From: an uncultured Eggerthellaceae bacterium
GTDB taxonomy: Bacteria > Actinomycetota > Coriobacteriia > Coriobacteriales > Eggerthellaceae
DNA: 64,000 nucleotides
Direction of reading: 5' to 3'
NCBI GenBank assembly: GCA_910588985.1
Contig: CAJURO010000002.1
Location: 49,553-113,552, forward strand
The notes beneath the pieces were generated by a model. The model saw nothing but the letters and a program-made list of their open reading frames with translations. It ran no database searches and was not told where the DNA came from. A program made the translations under genes and the position numbers. Of this stretch, positions 47,526 through 56,402 are shown one piece after another. How positions within the stretch are numbered: position 1 is the stretch's first letter; the number at the start of each line of letters is the position of its first letter.

Positions 47526-47625
47526 GGCTGTCCTTGGATGAGGAAAGCGAGGTAAACCAAAGTCGCTGAGAGACCTTGGCTCGAAGCGACGACGCGGCGA
47601 TGCTTTCCTTCGTTCAAGGACAGCC
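47526..47625 (+). repeat. Palindromic element copy 3
   Basis: Third copy of the element. Outer arms 47526-47548 and 47602-47625 pair (GGCTGTCCTTG... / ...CAAGGACAGCC, and GGAAAGC/GCTTTCC) around a small internal loop; this arm sequence is unique to the copy. The core has GCGAGGTAAACCAAAG, inner hairpin GCT-GA-GAGAC-CTT-GGCTC-GA-AGC and GCGACGACGCGGCGA. It fills the gap between gltX and the convergent DUF1461 gene, ending 1 nt before that gene's stop codon. Confidence 0.8.
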
Positions 47626-47626
47626 T

Positions 47627-48418
47627 TCATTGCGTATTCGAGTTGAGCGAGCGAGATCTTTTCATGTGCGCTCGGCCGATCAAGCCGACGATGAGCGAGA
47701 TGGCCGCAAGAAGAGCGCTTGTCCCAACCCAAACGACACCGAGGCCGATCCAGAAGTTGGTGGGCAGCATCGTGATCAGAAGCGAGTCTGCAGGAAACGT
47801 CCAGGTGCCCGCTTCGAAGAAGAGGGTATGGAAGATGCCGAAGAGGCCTTGCCAGTTGGTCAAGCCCCAGACAAGCAGAAGCGCGATGATGATGAGGTCG
47901 GCTGCGCCCGCTCCGATGAGCGCGCGGCACAAGACGCGCGGACCGAAGAAGGAGAGCGTGCAGAATATGAGGAACGCAGCGATCATCGCGATGCCTATGA
48001 TGGGGTATGTAGTGCGCTCGACAACGGCTTGAACATCATCAAGGTGCGAGATGGCCGCTTCGTCAAGAAGATAGCGATCCGCATACGAAGCGCTTGAGGG
48101 CACAGATTGAGAGAAGCCCGTGCTCGCTCGCTCGTTCATTCCGTCGATCGCCTCTGTGAGCGCGGTCTTGTCATGATCTGTGAAGCAATAGTCGCGTACC
48201 GCGAGCGCGCCGATGACAAGATCGTCCTTCGAGAACGGGCTTGCCCCTTCTTCGATGGTCGCCTGCGCGATCCCCTCAGGCACAGCTCGGATGCCTGCGC
48301 AGACACTGTAGCCGATGACGACGTACAGGACGCTCAGGAATAGTGCCGTAAGCACGCATGCGATGCACGCACGCAGTTGCTTCTCAGGCAAGGTCGACCG
48401 CTCCTGCAACATCTGCAT
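47627..48418 (-). CDS. DUF1461-family (TIGR01906-like) membrane protein
   Basis: About 263 residues with an N-terminal helix (CIACVLTALFLSVLYVVIGY), a large external loop containing RDYCFTDHD and DEAAISHLDDVQAVV, then three more helices. The loop motif (acidic residue followed by HLxDV) and layout resemble the DUF1461 integral membrane family, whose function is unknown. The start is uncertain: ATG 48418 overlaps the preceding gene by 35 nt, and a TTG further in has a better AGGAG. It is probably translated with that gene. Confidence 0.75.
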   Translation of the reverse strand: MQMLQERSTLPEKQLRACIACVLTALFLSVLYVVIGYSVCAGIRAVPEGIAQATIEEGASPFSKDDLVIGALAVRDYCFTDHDKTALTEAIDGMNERASTGFSQSVPSSASYADRYLLDEAAISHLDDVQAVVERTTYPIIGIAMIAAFLIFCTLSFFGPRVLCRALIGAGAADLIIIALLLVWGLTNWQGLFGIFHTLFFEAGTWTFPADSLLITMLPTNFWIGLGVVWVGTSALLAAISLIVGLIGRAHMKRSRSLNSNTQ

Positions 48419-49787
48419 CGACCCAGATGGTTGCTGCGATGACGCAGCCAGCACCAAAGCTGATCGTCGGATTGGGCCCGAGCCTGCTGTATACGCCCTG
48501 GAAGGCACCGTTGTAGAGATACAGACCGCTAAGATTGTTATAGAAGACAGGAGTGGAGGAGACTTCGCCATCGGGCATGTCCTCGATTCCCTCATCTGAC
48601 GGGAGCGTCTTCGTCTTGTATTGCGTGACATAGCGCTGAACGATGAAGGGGTATCCTTCGCGTCCGTTCGCGAATCGCTCGATAAGAGAATGCCATGTCT
48701 TAGCATCGAAATCGCAGCCTGCGTAGACGTTGTCGGCTCCGTAATGGTCGCTCGGCTTGATGATCCATTCGTCCTTGTTCTCTGCGATCTGCGCAAGGTT
48801 GACCTGGGATTCGTCGAGGAAGGCGGTCATGGGGACGGTCTGCTCGATGAAGGATATCTCTTCTGCGGTCAGGAAGTTCTGGGTATCAGGGGCGAAGAGT
48901 GCTTGGAAGATCTGCTTGTCATGCACGATGTGGCCCGCGAAGCTGCCAATGAGCGCAACCTTCTGCGCACGCACCGCTTCGATCAGCGCCTGTGACTCAT
49001 CCCAGAATTCGATGACATCGTTCGTGACGCAGCGGCGAAGGATCGCGTCAACGCGCCAGCCATCCTCATCAGTGAGCACCTCATCGTCGTAGCGCAGGGT
49101 TCGCACATCTATGACGCGAGATTCGATGCCGCGGGCTTCGAAGCGCTGCGCAAGCTCATCGAACTCATGCACCACACCGTGGTCGAGGTAATCGCAGATA
49201 GCTACGTGGGGGTTCGGGCGCTTGTGCTCGTAGCCTTCATACACGTCCATGAAGGCATCGACGTAGGGCGTGAGCAGCGTGCATGCCTGCAGCTTGTGAT
49301 TCTCGGCGAAGGTTGTGAATGTTTCGGAATCCGAGATCGAGCGCGTGGCTTGGCGATTGGTGTTCATCCCTGAGATGCCATCAGCGTTGATCTCACAGAA
49401 CATGAAGCGCTGCGTGTCCTCGTTCAAGAAGATGTCAGCGCGCATGAAGGGGATGACCTCCTCATACCCACGCGGCATGAGGATGAGCTCGATGAGACGG
49501 TCATCGAAATCGAAGAGCGAGCGGTATTCCCCATCATCAAGGTAATGCGTGATGACCTTCTCAAGGATGGCGTGCATCGTCTCGGATGCGCGCTTCATCG
49601 TCTCGTAGGTGCGAAGCGAGAAGAGCTTCGGGATGAATGTCGTCGGCACCACTTCGCCATGAACGATGGCATTCGATCCCTGGATGTATTCATATGCCTG
49701 ACGGCGGCTTTCGATATCTCCGTCAAGCTCATCAAGGACGTCGAAGTATTCATTCGTCAGTTCAGCATCGGTTTGCATGAGCGCCAT
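48384..49787 (-). CDS. ATP-grasp-like (glutathionylspermidine-synthase-type) protein
   Basis: 467-residue protein resembling circularly permuted ATP-grasp enzymes of the glutathionylspermidine synthase/preATP-grasp kind. Supporting segments are FMFCEINADGISGMN (near 130), ALIGSFAGHIVHDKQIF, EWIIKPSDHYGADNVYAG (ATP-grasp lysine) and FIVQRYV. Such enzymes form amide bonds with ATP; the substrate here is unknown. GAAAGG precedes ATG 49787. It pairs with the DUF1461 gene by overlap and diverges from rpsP. Confidence 0.85.
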   Translation of the reverse strand: MALMQTDAELTNEYFDVLDELDGDIESRRQAYEYIQGSNAIVHGEVVPTTFIPKLFSLRTYETMKRASETMHAILEKVITHYLDDGEYRSLFDFDDRLIELILMPRGYEEVIPFMRADIFLNEDTQRFMFCEINADGISGMNTNRQATRSISDSETFTTFAENHKLQACTLLTPYVDAFMDVYEGYEHKRPNPHVAICDYLDHGVVHEFDELAQRFEARGIESRVIDVRTLRYDDEVLTDEDGWRVDAILRRCVTNDVIEFWDESQALIEAVRAQKVALIGSFAGHIVHDKQIFQALFAPDTQNFLTAEEISFIEQTVPMTAFLDESQVNLAQIAENKDEWIIKPSDHYGADNVYAGCDFDAKTWHSLIERFANGREGYPFIVQRYVTQYKTKTLPSDEGIEDMPDGEVSSTPVFYNNLSGLYLYNGAFQGVYSRLGPNPTISFGAGCVIAATIWVDADVAGAVDLA

Positions 49788-49839
49788 ACCTTTCGTCTCT
49801 GCGATCGATCACCGTCAAGGATACAACCAAAACATTTGC

Positions 49840-49868
49840 TTGCAAAAGAAGATGGTAATCCTTATGAT
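49840..49868 (+). promoter_or_regulatory. Sigma70-type promoter of the rpsP operon
   Basis: TTGCAA (49840-49845), 17-nt spacer, TATGAT (49863-49868), 50 nt before the rpsP start. Confidence 0.65.
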
Positions 49869-49918
49869 TTGTGTTTACTGTCGAATTTACCCAAGTGTTA
49901 TCGAAGGAGTTTGTATCA

Positions 49919-50161
49919 ATGGTCAAGATACGTCTCGCACGCCATGGAGCAAAGAAGCGTCCATACTATCGTATCGTCGTTTCTGATTCCCGTTGCCCGC
50001 GTGATGGCAAGTTCATCGAAGAGGTCGGACGCTACAATCCTTGCTCCGATCCAAAGGTCGTCAAGTTCGACGACGAGAAAATGCAGAAGTGGATCGCATC
50101 TGGTGCGCAGATGACCGATACGGTCTCCAAGCTCTACGCTGAGACGCAGAAGACTGCATAG
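49919..50161 (+). CDS. rpsP: 30S ribosomal protein S16
   Basis: 80-residue S16: MVKIRLARHGAKKRPYYRIV then DSRCPRDGKFIEEVGRYNP is diagnostic. It binds 16S rRNA early in 30S assembly. ATG 49919 follows AAGGAG (49904-49909); an upstream in-frame start would add 16 unrelated residues. It heads rpsP-khpA-rimM-trmD. Confidence 0.96.
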   Translation: MVKIRLARHGAKKRPYYRIVVSDSRCPRDGKFIEEVGRYNPCSDPKVVKFDDEKMQKWIASGAQMTDTVSKLYAETQKTA

Positions 50162-50165
50162 GATC

Positions 50166-50423
50166 ATGGACGAAGTCACCTACGAACTCGCTGACCTGGT
50201 TGCTACCATCATCGAGCCGCTCATCGACGAGCCTGAGAGCCTCGAGGTCACATCCGAGATGGATGAGCCTGGGCACATGCTCATCGAGATCAAGGTCTCT
50301 CCCGATGATGTCGGCAAGGTGATCGGTCGGCAAGGTCGCATCATCAAGTCCATCCGTACGGTTACCCGCGCTGCTGCCTCTCGTCAGGATTTGGGCGTGG
50401 ACGTCGAGTTGATCGATCAGTGA
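50166..50423 (+). CDS. khpA: KH-domain RNA-binding protein KhpA
   Basis: 85-residue single KH-domain protein with GKVIGRQGRIIKSIRT as the GxxG loop. It binds RNA, usually with KhpB/Jag, and influences cell-division and sRNA-related processes in Gram-positives. Four nt after rpsP; rimM starts inside its stop (GTGA). Confidence 0.93.
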   Translation: MDEVTYELADLVATIIEPLIDEPESLEVTSEMDEPGHMLIEIKVSPDDVGKVIGRQGRIIKSIRTVTRAAASRQDLGVDVELIDQ

Positions 50424-50932
50424 CATCATGGCTTGATATCGCATCCATAAGCGGTAAGCATGGAACAAAGGGAAGGTTGACCGTGGAAACGCGCGTCGAC
50501 CTTCCCTTTCTCTGTGATGAAGGCGTGTCGCTCTTCGTGGTTCCCCCGCGCATCGATGTTCCGCGTACCTTACACCTCTCTTCGGTGACGATGACAGGGC
50601 TTTCGAGCGCGCAGGTCATGTTCAAGGAAGTGGATTCGATCGATGTCGCAGAAGAGCTCATCGGATGCCATCTCCTCATAGAGGCAGACAAAGCGCCTGC
50701 TCTGCTTGCGATAGAGGGTCATGACCTTATCGGCTGTGCAGTCCTTGACGATGCCGAAGGGCTCCTTGGGCATGTCGTCGATATGCAAGAAGGCGGCTAT
50801 CAAGCGCTCCTCGTGGTACGCAGCGATGATGACGAGCATGAGATCTTGATCCCCTTCGTTGAGGGGATCGTCCAAGGCATCGAGGATGATGTCGTGCATG
50901 TCTCATGCCCTCAAGGCCTTACGGAGCTCTGA
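50420..50932 (+). CDS. rimM: Ribosome maturation factor RimM
   Basis: 170-residue 16S processing factor that binds S19. N-terminal RimM domain ISGKHGTKGRLTVET; PRC-barrel C-terminal domain with EILIPFVEGIVQGI and CPQGLTEL. GTG start overlaps khpA. trmD begins 5 nt after its stop. Confidence 0.94.
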   Translation: MTSWLDIASISGKHGTKGRLTVETRVDLPFLCDEGVSLFVVPPRIDVPRTLHLSSVTMTGLSSAQVMFKEVDSIDVAEELIGCHLLIEADKAPALLAIEGHDLIGCAVLDDAEGLLGHVVDMQEGGYQALLVVRSDDDEHEILIPFVEGIVQGIEDDVVHVSCPQGLTEL

Positions 50933-50937
50933 TAGCC

Positions 50938-51717
50938 ATGCGGATCGACGTGCTCACAACCTTCCCTCACGTGTTCGACTCCTATATGAGCGAATCAATC
51001 ATGGGGCGCGCCCAGGCGCACGGATACCTTGACCTTGTGATGCATGACCTGCGCGACTGGACCCATGACGCGCATCGCACCACCGACGATTATCCCTACG
51101 GGGGCGGCTCTGGGCTTGTCATGAAGTGCGAGCCCATCTTCGAGGCGATGGACGACATCCTCGGCGTTGCCCCAGGAACGCTGCCTGAGCTCTCTGATGA
51201 GCAACGCGCACGCCAGCGGATCATCATGCTGGCGCCTCAAGGGGCGCGCTTCGATGACGCGCATGCCTTGCGCCTCTCCAAGGAAGAGAACCTTCTGTTC
51301 ATCTGCGGGCACTACGAGGGGATCGACGAGCGCGCTTACACGCTTGCCGATGATGTCTTCTCCATTGGGGATTATGTCCTCACCAGCGGCGAGCTCGCGT
51401 CGATGGTCATCATAGATGCTGTGGTCCGCAAGATCCCTGGCGTCCTCGGCGCCGAGACAGGAGCCCTTGAGGAGTCCTTCGCCGATGGACTCCTCGAGCA
51501 CCCGCATTACACCCGTCCCGCAACGTTTCGCGGCATGGAGGTGCCTGAGGTCCTTCTCTCGGGACATCATAAGAACATCGAAGCATGGCGCAGGCAGCAG
51601 AGCCTTGCGAAGACCGCTTGCATGAGACCCGATCTGATCGAGGCTGCTTGCAAGAAGGGGTCGCTCGATGAGAAGGACCTTGAATTTCTCAGCTCTTTTG
51701 CCGATATCGACGGGTGA
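50938..51717 (+). CDS. trmD: tRNA m1G37 methyltransferase TrmD
   Basis: 259-residue essential SPOUT enzyme preventing +1 frameshifts. It starts MRIDVLTTFPHVFDSYM; the conserved DYPYGGGSGLVMK and the trefoil-knot segment SIGDYVLTSGELASMVIIDA are intact. ATG 50938 is chosen as the family start. rplS, which often follows trmD, is displaced about 11.6 kb downstream. Confidence 0.96.
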   Translation: MRIDVLTTFPHVFDSYMSESIMGRAQAHGYLDLVMHDLRDWTHDAHRTTDDYPYGGGSGLVMKCEPIFEAMDDILGVAPGTLPELSDEQRARQRIIMLAPQGARFDDAHALRLSKEENLLFICGHYEGIDERAYTLADDVFSIGDYVLTSGELASMVIIDAVVRKIPGVLGAETGALEESFADGLLEHPHYTRPATFRGMEVPEVLLSGHHKNIEAWRRQQSLAKTACMRPDLIEAACKKGSLDEKDLEFLSSFADIDG

Positions 51718-51732
51718 ACAGGTATTTTTCGC

Positions 51733-51738
51733 TAGAAT
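51733..51738 (+). promoter_or_regulatory. Putative -10 (TAGAAT) of lepB
   Basis: TAGAAT 62 nt before the lepB start, in the gap after trmD; no clear -35. Confidence 0.4.
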
Positions 51739-51800
51739 AGTCTCACTTATACGCCGTCGCTCCCTGTGCGACCATTTTGAGAGAAAGAAGGATGTAGGCC

Positions 51801-52373
51801 ATGTATTCTGGAGACCATGCAACAAAGGGTTCATCTGGGATGCTGCGCAAGTTCCTCTCTCTCATCCTCACCATCGTGGTGATCATCGTCGTCTCCATCC
51901 TCTTGCGCACCTTCGTGTTCCAGGCCTACGAGATCCCTTCGGGGTCGATGGAGGACACGATCATGACAGGGGATATGGTCTTCTCAGAGAAGGTCAGCTA
52001 CTACTTTGACGAGCCCGAGTACAAGGACATCGTCACCTTCGCTGACCCGCAATTGCCCTCACGCACGCTCATCAAGCGCGTCATCGCGACCGAGGGGCAG
52101 ACGGTCGACCTCAAGGACGGCGCGGTCTATGTGGATGGCCGAAAGCTCGACGAGCCTTATACGGACGGAAAGCAGAGCTATCCCTTGCGCAACGCCTCAG
52201 GTGTCGACATCACCTATCCCTACACCGTTCCAGCGGGTTGCATTTGGGTGATGGGCGATAACCGCGGCAACTCCCAAGATTCACGCTATTTCGGCGCCAT
52301 CCCCGTTGATACGGTGACGGGCAAGGCCGTCTTCAAGTACTGGCCCTTCGACCACGCTGGTGCGCTCGAATAG
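51801..52373 (+). CDS. lepB: Signal peptidase I
   Basis: 190-residue membrane serine protease cleaving signal peptides outside the membrane. One N-terminal helix (about residues 19-40), catalytic Ser in EIPSGSMEDT, catalytic Lys in LIKRVIATEG, and box E GDNRGNSQDSRYFG. GAAGGA precedes ATG 51801. Confidence 0.95.
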   Translation: MYSGDHATKGSSGMLRKFLSLILTIVVIIVVSILLRTFVFQAYEIPSGSMEDTIMTGDMVFSEKVSYYFDEPEYKDIVTFADPQLPSRTLIKRVIATEGQTVDLKDGAVYVDGRKLDEPYTDGKQSYPLRNASGVDITYPYTVPAGCIWVMGDNRGNSQDSRYFGAIPVDTVTGKAVFKYWPFDHAGALE

Positions 52374-52424
52374 AACATCATCCTCAGACCTAGTCTGCAA
52401 GAACGTAAGAACGCAAGGAGAGAA

Positions 52425-53339
<915 letters not shown>

Positions 53340-53344
53340 GGAAG

Positions 53345-55435
53345 ATGTCAGAGATGAGAACGATTGCCTTCGAGATAGGCACCGAGGAGATTCCTGCATT
53401 CGACCTCAAGTCGGCAACTGAGCAACTTGAGCGTCTGAGCGTCCAAGCGCTCGATGAAAAGAGCATCCCTCATGGGGACATACGCGTGCTCTCCACGCCT
53501 CGCCGCCTTATCGTGCTCGTGTCGGATGTTCAGGACGAGGTCCCCGCAACAGAATCCACCTTCCGTGGGCCTCGCAAGAGCGCCGCGTTCGACGAGAAAG
53601 GCGAGCCGACGAAGGCTGCCTTGGGGTTTGCCCGCGGCAAAGGCATCGATGTCTCAGAGCTTGAGGTGCGCGAAGAAGATGGCGCTGAATACGTCTTCGC
53701 GGTGGTGCGCACCGATGCGCTCAAGACATCCGAGCTCCTCCCTGAGGTCCTCGCAAGCCTCATCACCGATATCAGCTGGCCGAAGTCGATGCATTGGGGA
53801 TCGCGCCGCGAGCTGTTCTCGCGTCCCGTTCGCTGGCTTCTGGCGCTCTTTGGCGACGAGGTCATCCCGCTTACGTTCGCTGGCCTTGAGTCGGGAAGGC
53901 TCACCTATGGGCATCGCTTCTTAAGCCCAGGCCCCCACTCTGTTGCAGATGCTGAGAGCCTTGAGAGCACCCTTGAGGGATCCTTCGTCGTCTTGACGCA
54001 AGAGCAGCGTGAGCAAGTGATCCGCGAAGGCGTGAGCAAGATCGAGGAGGCATGTGGTCTCACTGCGGTGCTTCCCGCGAAAACGCTCACCGAGGTCATC
54101 AATCTGAGCGAGTACCCAACCCCTCTCTGCGCCAGCTTCGACGAGGACTTCCTTCAGGTCCCTGAGGAGATCATCGTCGACGCCATGCTCATGCATCAGC
54201 GCTACTTCCCGCTGTATGACAAGGATGGCAAGCTTTCGAACCGCTTCATCATCGTGAGTAATGGCGACCCAGCGCAGGCTGACATCATCATCGATGGCAA
54301 CATGCGCGTCGTTGCCGCACGACTCTACGATGCGAAGTTCTTCTACGAGGAGGATCTGAAAGCTCCTCTCGAGTCCTATGTCACGCACCTCGATGAGGTG
54401 GTCTTCCAAGAGAAGCTCGGCACGATGCGCGACAAGACCGAGCGTGTCCTTTCGCTCTCGCGTCGCATCTGCCTTGAGGCAACGCTCGATGCGGTTGTCT
54501 CTGGAGAGGTCGAGCGTGCGGCGCTCCTTGCAAAGGCCGACCTCGTCACCAATGCGGTCATCGAGTTCACAAGCGTGCAAGGCATCATGGGCTCGTACTA
54601 CGCTCTTGCTGCAGGCGAGACCCCTCGCGTCTCCGAGGCCATCGCAGAGCATTATCGGCCGCGTTTCTCAGGGGATGCCGTGCCAAGCAGCATCGTTGGT
54701 CGCGTCGTGGCCATGGCCGACAAGATCGACACGATCTGCGGCCTGTTCGCCGTTGATGAGATGCCGACAGGTTCCTCTGACCCGTTCGCCCTTCGTCGTG
54801 CCGCTCTTGGCGTCATCGCCATCCTCTCGGAGACCTCCGAGCTCGACGTGAGCTTGGAGCGCCTTGTCGATGATGCGCTGCGCACCTATGCAGAGGCTGG
54901 CATCGAGTTCGATAAGGAAGCGGTGAAGGCAGCTGTGCTCGACTTCTTCGTGACGCGTTGCAAGGTCCTTCTGAAGGATGAAGGGGCAACTGCTGATTCC
55001 ATCGAGGCGGTCCTTGCGGTTCACATCACTGAGCCGCTCGAGCTTGCACGGCGCGTGCGTGCTCTTGACGAGGCGCGCACGAAGGACCCTGAGCTCTACA
55101 CCGATCTTGCCATCGCGTATGCGCGTGCGAACAACCTTCGTGATGCCGACCTTGGGGATGAGGTTGATTCGAGCTTGTTCACCGCGCCCGAGCAGACGCT
55201 TGCGCAAGCAACGGCAGCGGCAAGCACCAAGGTTGCCGAGGCGATCGAGGGAGGTGACTATCCCGCTGCGCTCACGGCGCTCGCATCCCTTCGCGGTCCG
55301 ATCGATGCGTTCTTCGATGAGGTGCTCATCATGGATGACGACCTTCGCCTTCGCGAGAATCGGCTGAAGCTCCTCAATCGCTTCGTTGGCGTTTTCGCAT
55401 CCGTTGCTGATTTCGGCAAGATCTCGCAGAAGTAA
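53345..55435 (+). CDS. glyS: Glycyl-tRNA synthetase beta subunit
   Basis: 696-residue tRNA-binding subunit. It starts TIAFEIGTEEIPAFD; the B3/4-like region includes SWPKSMHWG and FSRPVRWLLALFGDEVIP; an HD-type domain holds VQGIMGSYYALAAGE; the C-terminal anticodon-binding domain contains FFDEVLIMDDD. ATG 53345 with AGGGAAG; the ORF extends upstream within glyQ. Complex with GlyQ. Confidence 0.96.
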   Translation: MSEMRTIAFEIGTEEIPAFDLKSATEQLERLSVQALDEKSIPHGDIRVLSTPRRLIVLVSDVQDEVPATESTFRGPRKSAAFDEKGEPTKAALGFARGKGIDVSELEVREEDGAEYVFAVVRTDALKTSELLPEVLASLITDISWPKSMHWGSRRELFSRPVRWLLALFGDEVIPLTFAGLESGRLTYGHRFLSPGPHSVADAESLESTLEGSFVVLTQEQREQVIREGVSKIEEACGLTAVLPAKTLTEVINLSEYPTPLCASFDEDFLQVPEEIIVDAMLMHQRYFPLYDKDGKLSNRFIIVSNGDPAQADIIIDGNMRVVAARLYDAKFFYEEDLKAPLESYVTHLDEVVFQEKLGTMRDKTERVLSLSRRICLEATLDAVVSGEVERAALLAKADLVTNAVIEFTSVQGIMGSYYALAAGETPRVSEAIAEHYRPRFSGDAVPSSIVGRVVAMADKIDTICGLFAVDEMPTGSSDPFALRRAALGVIAILSETSELDVSLERLVDDALRTYAEAGIEFDKEAVKAAVLDFFVTRCKVLLKDEGATADSIEAVLAVHITEPLELARRVRALDEARTKDPELYTDLAIAYARANNLRDADLGDEVDSSLFTAPEQTLAQATAAASTKVAEAIEGGDYPAALTALASLRGPIDAFFDEVLIMDDDLRLRENRLKLLNRFVGVFASVADFGKISQK

Positions 55436-55449
55436 GCCTACGGTCCATC

Positions 55450-56328
55450 ATGCAAGCATCGCCGTTCCCGACGATCCATGTCATCTCCGATTCGATCGGT
55501 GAGACTGCGCGCGCCGTTGCTCAGGCAGCTGCAGCGCAGTTCGGCGTTCATAATCCTAAGATCGAGGTGCTCGGCAAGGTCACCTCGTTCGAGCAGGTCA
55601 AGCAGTACCTGCTTGAGCACTCGGCCTATCATGCCGACACGCTCCATGATGGAAGGCTGCTCGTCTTCTACACGCTCGTGCACGGTGCCCTGCGCGATGA
55701 GGTCTCTGCGTTCATCAAGAGCCAGGGCAACATCTTCGGCGTCGACCTTCTCACGAACGCCATCGATGCGATCTCGGAGATATCAGGGCTCGTGCCGGGT
55801 TCTTCGCCAGGCGCCCTTCGTGTGACGGACATCAACTACTTCCATCGGGTCGAGGCGCTCGAGTTCACGATCGAACATGACGATGGGCGCAACCCGCAGG
55901 ACCTGACGAAGGCCGACATCGTCATCCTTGGCGTATCCCGCACGTCGAAGACCCCTTTGAGCATCTACCTTGCCCAGCTTGGGTACCATGTGGCGAACAT
56001 ACCGCTTGATGCGCAGACCACGCCTCCTTCTGAGCTTGAGGAGATTGAGAAGACGCGGCTTTTCGGACTCATGTCCTCACCCGACATCCTTGCCGATATC
56101 CGCACGCGACGCGTGGGTACAGCACGCATGGTGGCGAAGAACTATGCCGACCTTGAGTACATCTATACCGACCTTGAGCGCTCGCACGAGCTTATGCGAC
56201 GTCTTGGTTGCTATATCATCAGAACGGATAAGAGAGCTGTGGAGGAGACCGCGCAGGAGATCTTGAAGCAGTATCTGCGTCATCACGCTCCACCAAGCGA
56301 AGCGAACCTATTGACGGTCACCTATTGA
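55450..56328 (+). CDS. Pyruvate, phosphate dikinase regulatory protein (PDRP)
   Basis: 292-residue DUF299 bifunctional kinase/phosphorylase that inactivates PPDK by ADP-dependent phosphorylation of the active-site Thr and restores it by phosphate-dependent removal. It begins IHVISDSIGETAR; the P-loop-like motif is GVSRTSKTPLS near residue 157. Its target ppdK lies two genes downstream. It is 14 nt after glyS, an order also known in Firmicutes. Confidence 0.93.
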   Translation: MQASPFPTIHVISDSIGETARAVAQAAAAQFGVHNPKIEVLGKVTSFEQVKQYLLEHSAYHADTLHDGRLLVFYTLVHGALRDEVSAFIKSQGNIFGVDLLTNAIDAISEISGLVPGSSPGALRVTDINYFHRVEALEFTIEHDDGRNPQDLTKADIVILGVSRTSKTPLSIYLAQLGYHVANIPLDAQTTPPSELEEIEKTRLFGLMSSPDILADIRTRRVGTARMVAKNYADLEYIYTDLERSHELMRRLGCYIIRTDKRAVEETAQEILKQYLRHHAPPSEANLLTVTY

Positions 56329-56402
56329 GCAAGCCCTAAGCGCTGCGAGTTCTGAGTGGATCAGCATAAGCAACGCTATGAGCGCGAGGGAGGAGGGGAG
56401 AG

